Shown here in pieces: positions 34,621 through 44,610 of a stretch of DNA of 64,000 nt (position 1 is the first letter of the stretch; every line of letters begins with the position of its first letter). The notes under the pieces were generated by a model that worked only from the letters and a program-made list of their open reading frames with translations, was not told the origin of the DNA and ran no database searches. The translations under genes were made by a program, and so were the position numbers. This DNA is from Pseudorhodoferax aquiterrae (GTDB taxonomy: Bacteria; Pseudomonadota; Gammaproteobacteria; Burkholderiales; Burkholderiaceae_C), in assembly GCF_014652235.1 (NCBI RefSeq), contig NZ_BMYK01000008.1:1-64000 (forward strand). Reading direction: 5' to 3'.

Positions 34621-35270
34621 TTACAGACGCCACTTCCTACCGTAGATCCGCATGAACTGGCTGGCCATCGAACGTTGCGCGTCTTCCATTGAATCGGAAT
34701 CGAAGGCATGGAAAGGCCACCGCAATGTAGATCGTGCGGGCGCGCGGACCAGCAGCCCGTGCTCGTTGGCAAGCGGAAGCTTCTCGGCTCCGAACATGGT
34801 GCATGTGGCAATGACGGTTTCATCGACTCCAGCCGCGTGCAGAACGCGCCACCCGACGTCCACGCATCCATGAAGGCGTCCGCATAGAACGTGGCGACGC
34901 AAGGCAACCGGCCGACTTGCTCCGGAAACCTCCATATGGCCGCGAGGAAATGGCCGTCGCTGTGAAGCTCGGTAACGTATCCCGCCAGCCGGTCCTTGTC
35001 GTGGGATGCCAGCCCATCGAGCACCATGGCAGGGCCTTGCGGTCCTTTGAAACCGTGCCACCATCCATCGGATGCCGTGGCCGACCCTGCTCGAATCGAC
35101 TGCGCCACATCGGCATTGAACAGATCGATGCTTCGGGGGGCCTCTGAAGCCATCTGCCAAACCAAGGACGGTACGTCGCGCAGCCCATAGTCGTCGAGCA
35201 AGTTTAAGCGCTTGCGTTCAAAGAAACGTTCTCGCATTTCAAGGGCCGCCGCGTGTTGGGGAAAGGTCAC
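34621..35270 (-). pseudogene. Unknown protein beside the TIR gene, frameshifted
   Basis: From GTG 35270, preceded by AAGGAGCGTCC, the frame reads MTFPQHAAALEMRERFFERK, then LNLLDDYGLRDVPSLVWQMASEAPRSIDLF and further to FMDAW. Near 34862 the natural sequence moves to another frame (VGWRVLHAAGVDETVIATCT...FGAEKLPLANEHGLLVRAPA...SMASQFMRIYGRKWRL). Joined, it would be about 215 residues with no hydrophobic segment. I recognise no family. It starts 22 bases after the TIR gene stop on the same strand, so the two formed an operon. The frameshift is either real decay or a sequencing error. Confidence 0.6.
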
Positions 35271-35292
35271 GGACGCTCCTTCTTGATCGGTT

Positions 35293-36255
35293 TCATCGCT
35301 GGGCGCGCTCGACAAACATGCTCCAAAGCAACTCGGCGTATTCATCCTGAGTCAGAAGATCAGCTCGCCCGAACCTTGTCGCCATCCCCATGGAGCGCAT
35401 GTGCAACGCATGCGGACTGGCCTCCACACTCAGCATCTCGTTGAACGAGGTGTCGCTGTGCTGGCGGCCCAATGAAATCACGATGCCGTTGGAGTTGAAC
35501 AAGCCGCCTAGACGCACCGAGCACTCCGTGAGCGTCTTGCCGTGGCGGCAAAGAACCGCGTGCATGCGTCGCGAATCGATGCGCTCGAAGCTGCCCTGCA
35601 CGTTCGAATGCTGCTTTCCGATGTCGTGGATCGACTTCTCGAAGTAGTTGCAGACGAGGTCGAAGGTGTTTCGCACGAACGCATCCCGGTCCTGGTCCGA
35701 AAACTCTTCCTTCAACCGCAAGTTGCCCGAGCGCGGACCGAACAGCCCAGGCTGCGATGCGGTCTGAAGATCCGCACGCATTGGACTTGCCGTCGGCGCG
35801 GGAGAGCGTGCCGGCGTCTCAAGGCTTTCGATCGCCCTTCGAACCTGGAGGACCACGTCGGTGAATGCCTCGTCGCGGTCTTGCCAACTGGTCACGGCTT
35901 TGCCGTCTTTCGGCGCCGCCATCAACTTCCCGAAGGGTGCGGATTTCCAGTCGCAATGACGCAAGATCACGGGTATGACACGCGCCTGCCTTGTGTCGTG
36001 CCGTTCCATCGCGCGGACCATCTCCCGGGAGTAGCAGTACCACGAGTTGATGAAGTCCGAACTGATGAGCAACAGGATGACATCGGCACTTTCCAAGTTT
36101 TGGAAGATTGCGGATCCAACTCATCACCCGCGAGGATCTTGCGGTCGTGCCAGTGCTCGATCAACCCCTGGTTCTTCAGCAGTCCTAGGTGCGCCTCCAG
36201 CTCGTCGCGCAGCGCTTCCGTCTTTGTGACTGTATGAAAAGAACAAGGTGGCCAT
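35293..36255 (-). pseudogene. TIR-domain protein, frameshifted twice (defence effector-like)
   Basis: From ATG 36255 the sequence reads MATLFFSYSHKD, the start of a bacterial TIR domain, then shifts frame near 36219 to EALRDELEAHLGLLKNQGLIEHWHDRKILAGDELD, and again near 36111 to the frame that continues NLESADVILLLISSDFINSWYCYSREMVRAM to the end. The last frame is the C-terminal 267 residues: QDRDAFVRNTFDLVCNYFEKSI..., IDSRRMHAVLCRHGKTLTECSVRLGGLF and NEMLSVEASPHALHMRSMGMATRFG, a domain that accompanies TIR in other bacteria. WCYSREM is the BB-loop-side helix and the catalytic Glu would be in the EM dyad. TIR effectors degrade NAD+. One insertion and one deletion of a base would restore it. 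Confidence 0.75.
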
Positions 36256-36825
36256 GGACCTATTGTGCATGGCACGAGGCACTTCCAATGGGCCGATCTC
36301 GCAGCTAAACCGTTGGCGGCGAACTCGACGTCCGATGCTCAGCTGGCCGTCGTTCCAGACGGACAGCGGCGCTTCGAGCGAAGCCTCTTGCGCGACGACT
36401 TGATTCCGGGCGTCAAGGTCTCACCCGAAAACTCCTCGATGCCGAGCCCCTCGACCTCGCTCATAACGCGATCAAGAAGAGCCTGGAGTTCGCGTTGCTG
36501 GGGGTGCCGCAAAGAAGTACATTCGCGGGCTCCACGGAGCCGTTTTGCTGTGACCCATCGAGCGCCTGACCCATCGCATTCCGCAGGACAACTACTGCGA
36601 GAGCTGGGCCGTGCGCTTCGCAGGCCGGGCCTGCCTCGCAGGTCCGTGTTCACCGGCGCCCCTGGGGTCTTCGCCTACTCCGCCGACCCCGAGGATCCAA
36701 GCCGCCTCGTTCGGGAGGCAGAGGACGGCACGCGCACCGTGGGCGTGTGGCGCGGTGGACGATTCCGGCCCGTCCGGAGGGGCAGGTGAGCGTCGCGCGC
36801 GGCGCTTGACGCAAGGCGGACAGCC
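36256..36825. other. Region with uncertain coding content
   Basis: Two competing frames. Plus 36265-36789 ends in a protein-like GAPGVFAYSADPEDPSRLVREAEDGTRTVGVWRG segment (from about 36650). Minus 36339-36653 contains QQRELQALLDRVMSEVEGLGIEEFSGETLTPG. Neither has a good start, so both may be remnants. Confidence 0.3.
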
Positions 36826-37287
36826 ATGCAGGCAGAGCATCAAGTTCGAGCACTCCTGGACCGCTACACGTCCATGTTCAGACAACCCGACCTGCTCGAT
36901 GTCTACGCAGGATGGGTCTCGCCGTTGGTCGCGCTGTGCGCTGAAGTCGAGGTCCTACTTGTCGGTGGTCCGTTTGTCTTCCATTTCACTCGGATCAAAG
37001 AGAAGTTCGGGCAGTGCCGCATCTCCTTTGTGCTTGAGCATGGGCCTGATGCGCGGCGAACTGCAGAGACCGAGGACGAGTTGGAGCGGTGCACGAAGGA
37101 GATCGAACAGCGAGTCAAAGCAGCGCAGTGCGCTTGCGCCTCCCGCTGCTTGGTGTGCGGTCGCACCGCAGCGGCCCCCGCCGCTTGCATGCCCACCCCG
37201 CTGTGCAAATTGCACGCGTGGTCAGAGGACCAGCGGGACCCCTGGTCGATTGGAAAGATCCACCTCACCGTTAGGCTGGACCGCTGA
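36826..37287 (+). CDS. Hypothetical protein with C-terminal Cys-rich zinc-binding motif
   Basis: A 153-residue protein (MQAEHQVRALLDRYTSMFRQ...). The first 80 residues mix helix and strand (LLVGGPFVFHFTRIKEKFGQCRISFVLEHG). The C-terminal third has CACASRCLVCGRTAAAPAACMPTPLCKLHAW, with CxxC and CxxHxxW-like spacing that suggests a zinc site. No family recognised. It lies between the TIR locus and the IS cluster. Confidence 0.55.
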   Translation: MQAEHQVRALLDRYTSMFRQPDLLDVYAGWVSPLVALCAEVEVLLVGGPFVFHFTRIKEKFGQCRISFVLEHGPDARRTAETEDELERCTKEIEQRVKAAQCACASRCLVCGRTAAAPAACMPTPLCKLHAWSEDQRDPWSIGKIHLTVRLDR

Positions 37288-37319
37288 CATCAAGGTGCTG
37301 CACCTCAAAGCTTGCACAC

Positions 37320-37832
37320 GTGGCGCGAAATTCCCAGCGACTGTACGATGAGCTACTCAAGAGGACTTGCGTAGATGACACACCGTCTCCTCACTCCGTA
37401 CAAACTCGGTCCATCCGCCGTGCCGATCGACGGGCTTGTAGACACCGTGCTGATTCCGACGTATGCGATGCCGATGGCCCGCTGTTTTGCCGTTGCGCGA
37501 GCCGTGACCGTACGGGGTGGAACCCCGTTGCTCTTGCGTGCTGCGAATCAGCCGATGCCGTCCATGCCGGAGTTCCTGCGTATCCGAAGGTGCGTGCGGA
37601 ACTGCTGTCGGTCGACGTGCGCTTCGCCGAAGAGTCCACGAGTGACGAAGAACTGCTTTCCCACGTCGCCCAGGCTATCAAGGGCTGCCTGCCCGCCTCG
37701 AACGCCCCACCGCCCAAGTTGGGGAGGGGGCGGCCGGTCCCCGGCCCAAAGATTCCGGATCTCACTGCCGAGGAGCGGAAGCAGTTTCTGGCTGCGATTT
37801 ACTCGCCCAGGCGCATCTATGACGCCCCCTGA
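37320..37832 (+). CDS. Hypothetical protein, N-terminal part uncertain
   Basis: A frame of 170 residues. Its last 80 (YPKVRAELLSVDVRFAEEST then SDEELLSHVAQAIKGCLPAS and LTAEERKQFLAAIYSPRRIYDAP) look like real protein. The first half is Arg/Cys/Ala-rich, and an alternative frame from 37375 (MTHRLLTPYKLGPSAVPIDG...) looks better there. A frameshift near 37560 may separate two halves of one gene. It overlaps the next small ORF by 14 bases. No family recognised. Confidence 0.35.
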   Translation: MARNSQRLYDELLKRTCVDDTPSPHSVQTRSIRRADRRACRHRADSDVCDADGPLFCRCASRDRTGWNPVALACCESADAVHAGVPAYPKVRAELLSVDVRFAEESTSDEELLSHVAQAIKGCLPASNAPPPKLGRGRPVPGPKIPDLTAEERKQFLAAIYSPRRIYDAP

Positions 37833-38055
37833 GGCAGTCGACGCGCATCCTTCCCGAAGCATCCCGAGGGACCATGCAATGGCAGGACACTTCGAACCGC
37901 CCCCTCCGGGCTACCGTCAGACGTTCCGCGGCATAGCGCTGCTTGAAATGCACGCCATGGCAGAAGCGTGGTCGGAGTTCACGGAGATGCTGGATCAGGA
38001 TCCGAACTACGCGCACCAAGTTCTTGGATTGGTTCTGCGCCGAGGATCAAGTTGA
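37819..38055 (+). CDS. Small hypothetical protein at the IS21 boundary
   Basis: A 78-residue ORF starting at ATG 37819, overlapping the previous stop by 14 bases. The better-looking part is MAGHFEPPPPGYRQTFRGIA...MHAMAEAWSEFTEMLDQDPNYAHQVLGLVLRRGSS. It stops 8 bases before the IS21 end at 38063, so it may be intact or slightly truncated. No family recognised. Confidence 0.4.
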   Translation: MTPPEAVDAHPSRSIPRDHAMAGHFEPPPPGYRQTFRGIALLEMHAMAEAWSEFTEMLDQDPNYAHQVLGLVLRRGSS

Positions 38056-38179
38056 CCACTACTGTTGGCGCCGACCGAAAACTGAGCCACTTTTGAAGGG
38101 TCTGCCGACCCAAAACTGAGCCAGGTGAAGAACCTACTCTGCTGCTTTTTTGTGCAGCAGAGGAATAGGAGTGATCACC

Positions 38180-39699
38180 ATGGACATGATTGGCAGAATC
38201 CGGCGGCTGCACAGCCGGGGCAACAAGTCGGAGCGCGAGATCGCGCGCATCACGGGGCTGTCGCGCAACACAGTCTCCAAGTGGCTGCACGGCCAGGTCG
38301 ACGGCCCGCCGAAGTACCAGCGCGGCGAGCAGCCGACCAAGCTCACGGCGTTCCACGAAGCGCTGCGCCAGGCCCTGACGGCCGATGCCCGGCGACCGAG
38401 GCAGCAGCGTCGCACCGCCCGCGCCCTGTACACCGAGATCAAGGTCGCCGGCTACGAGGGCGGCTACAGCCGCGTGACCGACTTCATCCGCGCGTGGCGC
38501 CAGGGCGAAGGCCAAGGCGCTGCGACCAACGCCTTCATCCCGCTGGCGTTCGCGCTCGGCGAGGCCTACCAGTTCGACTGGAGCGAAGAGGGCCTGGTGG
38601 TGGGCGGCATCTACTACCGCGTGCAGGTCGCGCACATGAAGCTGTGCGCCTCGCGGGCGTTCTGGCTGGTGGCCTACCCCAGCCAGGGCCACGAGATGCT
38701 GTTCGACGCCCACACGCGTTCGTTCGCCGCACTCGGCGGCGTGGCCCGACGCGGCATCTACGACAACATGAAGACCGCGGTGGACAAGGTCCGCAAGGGC
38801 AAGGGCCGCGTCGTCAACGAGCGCTTCGCCACCATGTGCGCGCACTACCTGGTCGATCCGGACTTCTGCAACGTGGCCTCGGGCTGGGAGAAGGGCGTGG
38901 TGGAGAAGAACGTGCAGGACAGCCGCCGGCGCATCTGGATCGAGGCGGCCAAGCGCAAGTTCTCCAGCTTCGCCGAGCTGAACGCCTGGTTGGCCGAGCG
39001 GTGCCGAGCCCTATGGGCCGAAGTGCGCCACCCCGAGCACGCGCAGTTCAGCGTGGCCGAGATGCTGGAGCATGAACGCGCGCACCTGATGCCCATGCCG
39101 GCGCCGTTCGACGGCTACGTGGAGAAGCCCGCTCGCGTGTCCAGCACCTGCCTGGTGGCGGTGGCGCGCAACCGCTACTCGGTGCCGTGCGAGCTGCACG
39201 GGCAGATGGTCAGCACGCGGCTGTACCCCGCCAGCGTGGCCATCGTGGCGGGCGACAGTGTCGTTGCGCGCCACGACCGGCTGAGCAACGCTGGAGAGAC
39301 CCGTTACGACTGGCAGCACTACATCCCGCTGCTGCTGCGCAAGCCCGGCGCGTTGCGCAACGGCGCGCCGTTCGCCGACATGCCCGAGCCGCTGCAGCGC
39401 CTGCGTCGCGGTCTGCTGCGCAATCCGGGCGGCGACCGCGTGATGGCGCAGGTGCTGGCCATCGTGCCGGCGGCCGGGCTGGACGCGGTTCTGGTTGCCG
39501 TGGAGCTGGCGGGCCACCGGGCAAGGTCAGCGTGGAGCACGTGGTCAACGTGCTGGGCCGGCTGAACGCGGCGCCCATCCCGCCGACAGCGTCCACGCAC
39601 CTGAAGGCCATCACGGCGCCGCTGGCCGACACCGCGCGCTATGACCGCCTGCGTGCGGGCACCGAGGCTGCTGTCGAGGAGTCCAGCCATGAAGCCTGA
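38180..39699 (+). pseudogene. istA: IS21 transposase IstA, frameshifted near its C-terminus
   Basis: From ATG 38180 (MDMIGRIRRLHSRGNKSERE). An N-terminal HTH (REIARITGLSRNTVSKWLHG) is followed by the DDE core: FDWSEEGLVVGG (first Asp), RGIYDNMKTAVD (second Asp) and VASGWEKGVVEKNVQDSRRRIW (Glu). Near 39510 the family sequence shifts frame: the original frame ends in HRARSAWSTWSTCWAG at 39565, while the other frame continues GKVSVEHVVNVLGRLNAAP to a stop at 39699. This suggests loss of bases near GGCGGGCC. The last 45 or so residues are thus misread, though the DDE core is intact. Confidence 0.85.
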
Positions 39700-40510
39700 C
39701 GTGCTGATCGAACTGAAGGCGCTGCGCCTGCACGGCATGGCCGGCGCGTGGGCGGACCTGGTCGAGCAAGGCGGTGGTGCGGGTGCAGGCGCTGGCATCG
39801 AGTCCTCGCGCTGGCTCATCGAACACCTGCTGCAGGCCGAGGCCACGGACCGCGCGATGCGCTCGGTCAGCCACCAGATGCACGCGGCCCGCTTCCCGGT
39901 GCACCGCGACCTGGCAGGCTTCGACTTCGAGGTCTCGCCGGTGGACCGCGCGCTCGTGACCACGCTTGCCACGACGGCCTTCACGGACAACGCGCACAAC
40001 GTTGTGCTGGTCGGCGGGCCGGGCACCGGCAAGACCCATCTGGCCACGGCCATCGGCGTGTCTGGCATCACCCGACACGGCAAGCGGGTGCGGTTCTATT
40101 CCACCGTCGACCTGGTCAACGCGCTGGAGCAGGAGAAGGCGCAGGGCAAGGCCGGACGCATCGCTGCGAGCCTGTTGCGCATGGACCTGGTGATCCTCGA
40201 TGAGTTGGGCTACCTGCCGTTCAGCCAGGCCGGCGGGGCACTGCTGTTCCACCTGCTCAGCAAGCTGTACGAGCACACCAGCGTGGCGATCACCACCAAC
40301 CTGGACTTCGCCGAATGGTCCAGCGTGTTCGGCGACGCCAAGATGACCACGGCGCTACTGGACCGGCTCACGCACCACTGCCACATCGTGGAGACCGGCA
40401 ACGAGTCCATCCGCTTCAGCCGCAGCACGGCGGACGCCAAGAAGCGCATCAAGGCCCGCGAGCAGGCACGCAAAGGCGCCAAAGCCGACGCCGGGATCGA
40501 ACCGTTCTGA
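39689..40510 (+). CDS. istB: IS21 helper ATPase IstB
   Basis: A 273-residue DnaC/DnaA-type AAA+ ATPase. Walker A is [17 protein letters not shown] (about 107-122), Walker [20 protein letters not shown] (about 167-180), followed by [46 protein letters not shown], the sensor and Arg-finger part. It assembles on target DNA and stimulates IstA transposition. Overlaps istA by about 11 bases, as usual in IS21. Confidence 0.93.
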   Translation: MKPDVLIELKALRLHGMAGAWADLVEQGGGAGAGAGIESSRWLIEHLLQAEATDRAMRSVSHQMHAARFPVHRDLAGFDFEVSPVDRALVTTLATTAFTDNAHNVVLVGGPGTGKTHLATAIGVSGITRHGKRVRFYSTVDLVNALEQEKAQGKAGRIAASLLRMDLVILDELGYLPFSQAGGALLFHLLSKLYEHTSVAITTNLDFAEWSSVFGDAKMTTALLDRLTHHCHIVETGNESIRFSRSTADAKKRIKAREQARKGAKADAGIEPF

Positions 40511-40659
40511 GCCACGCGCGATCAACACGGCATCGAGGAGGTCCACGAAACAGGCTGACAACTACACTTATCCACAGCCGACCATCTCAACGTCGGCTTC
40601 CACCCCTGGCTCAGTATTCGGTCGGCGCGGTGGCTCACTTTTGCATCGGCGCCGACAAC

Positions 40660-42117
40660 CTGGCGCTGGAGCGCCTGAAGGCCCTGCAGCGTCAGCTCTT
40701 CGCGGCCAAGAGCGAGGCGCGCAGCACTGACCAGAAGGACCTGTTCCTCAACGAGGCCGAGCAGCTCGCCCCCACGGACCAGACGCCAGCAGTGCTGACC
40801 GAGGAAGAGGAATCGACGCCGGTCGCCGGCCACCAGCGCAAGAAGCGCGGCCGCAAGCCACTGGACCCGGCACTGCCGCGCGAGATCGTGCGCCACGAGT
40901 TGCCCGAGGCCGAGCGCGTGTGCGCCCACGACGGGCACGCGCTGGTGGAGATCGGTGCAGAGGTCAGCGAGCAGATGGACGTGATCCCCGAGCAGGTGCG
41001 CGTGCTGCAGCACCACCGCATCAAGTACGCCTGCCCGTGCTGCGACCAAGGCCTGAAGGTCGCGCCGACACCGGCACGCATCATTCCCCGCGGGCTGCTT
41101 ACCGAGCGGGCACAGGCCTGGGTCATCACCGGCAAGTACCAGTTCGGCATGCCGCTGTACCGCACAGCCGCACTGCTGCGCCGCTTCGGCGGCGACATCG
41201 CGAGCAACACGCTTGCCGCCGGCGTCGTGCGCATCGGCCAGGCCGTGCAGCCCGTCATCAACCTGCTGCGCGACCACCTGCTGGACGCGGACCTCATCTA
41301 CGGCGACGAGACCACAGTCCAGGTGCTCAAGGAGCCCGGGCGCAAGGCACAGACCAAGAGCTACATGTGGGCGCAGATGAACGGCACGGGCCCGCCGGTG
41401 CGGCTGTTCGCCTATGCGCCGGGACGTGGCGCCGCGCATGCGGAGAAGCTCTACGCCGGCATCCGCCCGGGCGCCACGCTCATGAGCGATGGCTACGAGG
41501 TCTACAACGGCATTGCCAAGGCCGGCGGGCTCACGCACCTGGGGTGCTGAGTCCATGCGCGCAGACCGTTCATCAAGGCTGAAGACGCCATCCCGAAGGC
41601 CGCACGTTCAAAGGACCAGGTCGCCAGCCGGTTCGTGCGGCTCATCGCCAAGCTGTACCGCGCGGAGGCACTTGCCAAGGACTGGGCTGCAGCGCGCCGG
41701 CTGCGGCTGCGCTCGCGTTACAGCCGCGCGGTCGTGCGCGAGATCGAGCAGATGCTGCTCACGCACCTGCACCGCGTCGCGCCGTCCAGCCTGCTGGGCG
41801 AGGCGTTGCACTACCTGCACGGGCAATGGCCCAAGCTCGTGCGGTTCCTGGACAGCGGCAGCTGGCCGCTGGACTCCAACCCGGTGGAGAACGCGATCCG
41901 GCCGTTCGTCGTCGGAAGACGCAGTTGGTTGTTCGCCGACACCGTGGGCGGCGCCAACGCCACTGCCAACCTGTACTCGTTGATCGAGACCGCCAAGGCC
42001 AACAACATCGAGCCCTACCGCTACCTCGTCGCGCTCTTCAAGAAGCTGCCGCTCGCGCAGACCGTGGACGACTACGAGGCTCTGCTGCCCTGGAACATCG
42101 TGCTCGGCGAGCCGTAG
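40660..42117 (+). pseudogene. tnpC: IS66-family transposase TnpC, 5'-truncated and with an internal stop
   Basis: The frame starts abruptly at the IS21 right end (LALERLKALQRQLFAAKSEA). Family blocks: KRGRKPLDPALPREIVRHELPEAERVC, the Cys zinc motif YACPCCDQGLKV, QAWVITGKYQFGMPLYR, DADLIYGDETTVQVLKEPG (catalytic Asp) and SDGYEVYNGIAKAGGLTHLGC. At 41548 a TGA replaces the conserved Trp codon of CWAHARRPF, and the same frame continues VHARRPFIKAEDAIPKA... to LDSNPVENAIRPFVVGRRSWLF and the true stop at 42117. So this is a nonsense mutation, not a frameshift. The first roughly 40 residues are lost. Confidence 0.9.
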
Positions 42118-42178
42118 AACGCGGCTCGCGGATCGGCGCCAGCGCCGCGCGCAAGGGCGGGGTTCATTGACGGCTTAC
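42118..42178 (+). mobile_element. Right end of the IS66 element
   Basis: After tnpC the sequence runs to GGTTCATTGACGGCTTAC, which read inward is GTAAGCCGTCAATGAACC, typical of IS66 termini (GTAAGC...). Flanking coding sequence resumes at 42180. Confidence 0.6.
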
Positions 42179-42179
42179 G

Positions 42180-42368
42180 AAGGAGCTGCTCAAGAACGCG
42201 AACGAGCGGCGTTCTGAAGACAGCCGCTTTTCACGGCAAAGGCTGGACAAGCTGAACGGCAGAGACTACACCGCATCGGTCATGGTTGAGATGCTGGACC
42301 TCAGCAGCCCACTGCCCCCACTCCTTTATGCGAACCTGGAGAAAGCAAGGAAGGCACGCAACAACTGA
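42180..42368 (+). pseudogene. 3' fragment of an unknown gene cut by the IS66 element
   Basis: Directly after the IS66 end an open frame reads KELLKNANERRSEDSRFSRQ then LDKLNGRDYTASVMVEMLDL and ends ARKARNN at 42368. Composition is protein-like and the frame has no start of its own, so it looks like the C-terminus of a gene the IS cluster interrupted. No family recognised. Its 5' part was not found left of 38063. Confidence 0.55.
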
Positions 42369-42377
42369 GCACACGAC

Positions 42378-42569
42378 ATGAAGACGCCGGAACACGCCGA
42401 TGTGGAAGCTTGTCTTTCAGCCATCAAGCAACTGCTCGACGAGTGTGGCATCCAGCTCAACTTGATCGGCATTTTCCGTACTGGAGGACCCACATCGCCA
42501 GTTGGGAATGTTGCGAGGCTCAGAGGGGGCCATCCGAACCTCCAAGATCCGGATGCGCCGACCGAATAA
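42378..42569 (+). CDS. Small hypothetical protein
   Basis: A 63-residue ORF (MKTPEHADVEACLSAIKQLL...) starting 9 bases after the fragment above. The first 40 residues, including DECGIQLNLIGIFRTGGPTSP, look protein-like. The remainder less so; it may be truncated or frameshifted near 42510. No family recognised. Confidence 0.4.
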   Translation: MKTPEHADVEACLSAIKQLLDECGIQLNLIGIFRTGGPTSPVGNVARLRGGHPNLQDPDAPTE

Positions 42570-43863
42570 GCACCGAAGGCAGCAGTTCGGTCGATTGATG
42601 TTTGCCGGCCCAGCTCTTCGGTTGGGGCATCAAAACTCAGAGCCGCCAAAGGCTCGTGCAGAGCGTCGGGCCAACCTTTTTCTGGGTTGATCCGTTTCAC
42701 AAAGGTCAGTTTGCTCGCGGCGGCGAAGCCCACGTGGGTTGGTGACGCCGCGCAAGTTCGTCTGGCCCGTGCTTGCTGCCCGTGCCGCGCAGCAAGGCTG
42801 CGCGAGTGAGTGCGGTGATCGAGGTCAAAGTCGTCTGGCTAAGCACCGGGCCCACGGACACGCACGCGGGCACGGGCACGACTTTCGCGCGCATGGTGCG
42901 CGTCCTCGGTGAGACGCTTGCGACCAGCGTCCACACCTCGCAAGCGAACTTTCCTCGCGCTTGAAGATGCTCGCTCCTCACGGCACTGGCGTCTGACCCG
43001 CCTCGGGGTTCCCGCCCCAAGGCCGCCTCTCCTGTTAGGTGGCGTTGCAATGCTTGATGCTACGACAGGCATACCTAGACCTCGGGCCGTTGAGGTGACC
43101 TGTCGGGGTAAGGCTCCATGAGGCGGAAAGAAGCGCCGGAGAGGGAACCGCTGGCTGGTTCGCGTCAACCCGGCATTGGCGCCGTCGTCTGAGAAAACAA
43201 CGTTAGATCAAACTCAAATCAATCTCAAAATGCAATAGTTGCATCACAAAGAAAACAGATCGAGCGGCTATGGCCCCGCCGCTAGAGGCGCCGACGCTTA
43301 CAAGTTGACTTTGGGTCATGCCGACATGATTCTGGAGGTCCTCCGCCCGTATGGCCCATCCACTTCACAACAGGCTGTCGTTTCATGATCTGACGCCCGG
43401 CCGACAGTGACACCCCAACTCTCGGACAGCCGTGCGGCCAGCTCCCCGATCTGGCCTGCTGCAAGTGAACTCAACGACATTCGTCAGAACGCCGTCAACA
43501 GGACGCAACACCCGAGTCGCGGGTTCAGATCAGACGAAAGGGGACTGGGAGGTCGGCCACCACCAAGCGAGTTGGGTGGCGGAGTTCCAACCTTGACTTT
43601 CCCAACGAGTCGCCAATTTGGATTAGCAGGGCTAGAGTCTGCGATCTTCCGATTCATCAAACCCAACAAAACGCGCTGTATTGTGCGACTGAATCAGCAG
43701 CGCGCAGCCATGGCGCCTCGTCCACTACCTCCGCATAGAAAAGAGACCGGTGCAGCGAGAATCATGCGGACTGCTTGTCTGCTTTCGCTCTGCCGGGTTA
43801 GCGTGGACTCGCCTGATAAAACAAGCAGATAGAAAAATAAGTTCACAAAATCGGCGAGCGCCA
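42570..43863. other. Gene-poor region with entry into a lower-GC island
   Basis: No supported gene. GC content drops noticeably after about 43195 with A/T-rich runs (TCAAACTCAAATCAATCTCA). An ACGCTTAC motif near 43290-43300 resembles an IS66-type terminus but is too short to assign. The low-GC sequence continues to about 44600. Confidence 0.45.
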
Positions 43864-44433
43864 CTACCGATCCCTTTGAATGGGTGAGTCCCATCGCTCA
43901 AATTGAGCAAGAGCACCAGCGAGAGAATCGAAAGGCACCCACCGATTCTCGATCCCCATCCCCCACCTCAAATCAATACAAGCATCCAACAAGCGTTGCA
44001 GGGTAGCAACAACGCTACGCTCTGAAGAAAATTTTTGGCCAGAGTCCAAACCGGAGAAGTTGTAAAAAAAACGTGAGGCACATCTCTTGAGAAACAACTC
44101 CGCAGTACTTCAGTCTCGCCGGCCCTAACTCAGCACCGAAATCCTCCGAGCCTCTACCAATAAAAACTTGACTTACTTCACTTTCGACATCAAATTCAAA
44201 ATTTTTTCTTAGCTATCAAGGCTTTATAAAATTCTCGGCCTTCATGCACATTATGGGCCGGCCGTTGAAAACGGGGCTGATTCCGCCGATTTGGGCACTC
44301 CATCACCCCGACCCAAAGTGTTACAGAACCCGTCAAAAAAACGGTTGTCAAGAAATTTCGACATCTCAGCGAACGCCAAATCACCTGGCACATAGTTGAA
44401 ACCAGTCGGCAATTTTCTTAAAGTCTCTCCCAA
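43864..44433 (-). pseudogene. Low-GC remnants of one or more unknown minus-strand genes
   Basis: Three minus-strand fragments in different frames look protein-like: METLRK-type 44251-44433 (GETLRKLPTGFNYVPGDLAFAEMSKFLDNRFFDGF), 44196-44250 (NVHEGREFYKALIAKKKF) and 43864-44097 (AELFLKRCASRFFYNFSG... TLQRLLDACIDLRWGMGIENRW). None has a convincing start, and frames change between them. The base composition (AT-rich) differs from both sides, suggesting imported and decayed genes. No family recognised. Confidence 0.35.
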
Positions 44434-44610
44434 CGCAAGGAAAGACAGGGCCAGCCCTCTCCCCAGGACTGACCCCTAAAACCTGCGTTAACCCTCAGCG
44501 CTCATTACAAGTGAGCCCCCTCAATCCCCAAAGAAGGAAAGGATCGCCTAACGAGATAAGCACTAGTTCTAACCCTAATGGCAACTCGCTAAACCGCAGA
44601 TAACCGACGG

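Larger units (their letters stand above)
38063..40657 (+). mobile_element. IS21-family insertion sequence (istA frameshifted, istB intact)
   Basis: About 2.6 kb. The left end starts TGTTGGCGCCGACCGAAAAC and the right end reads, on the minus strand, TGTCGGCGCCGATGCAAAAG; both carry the TGT[T/C]GGCGCCGA terminal sequence and inner repeats of the AAAACTGAGCCA type. istA and istB lie between. To its right it abuts a truncated IS66 transposase gene, to its left unrelated sequence, so a deletion or recombination followed insertion. No clear target-site duplication. Confidence 0.85.

Noticed and set aside
42326-42733. 135-codon minus-strand ORF
   Set aside because: It overlaps better plus-strand sequence (fragment ending at 42368 and ORF at 42378) and shows no family features.
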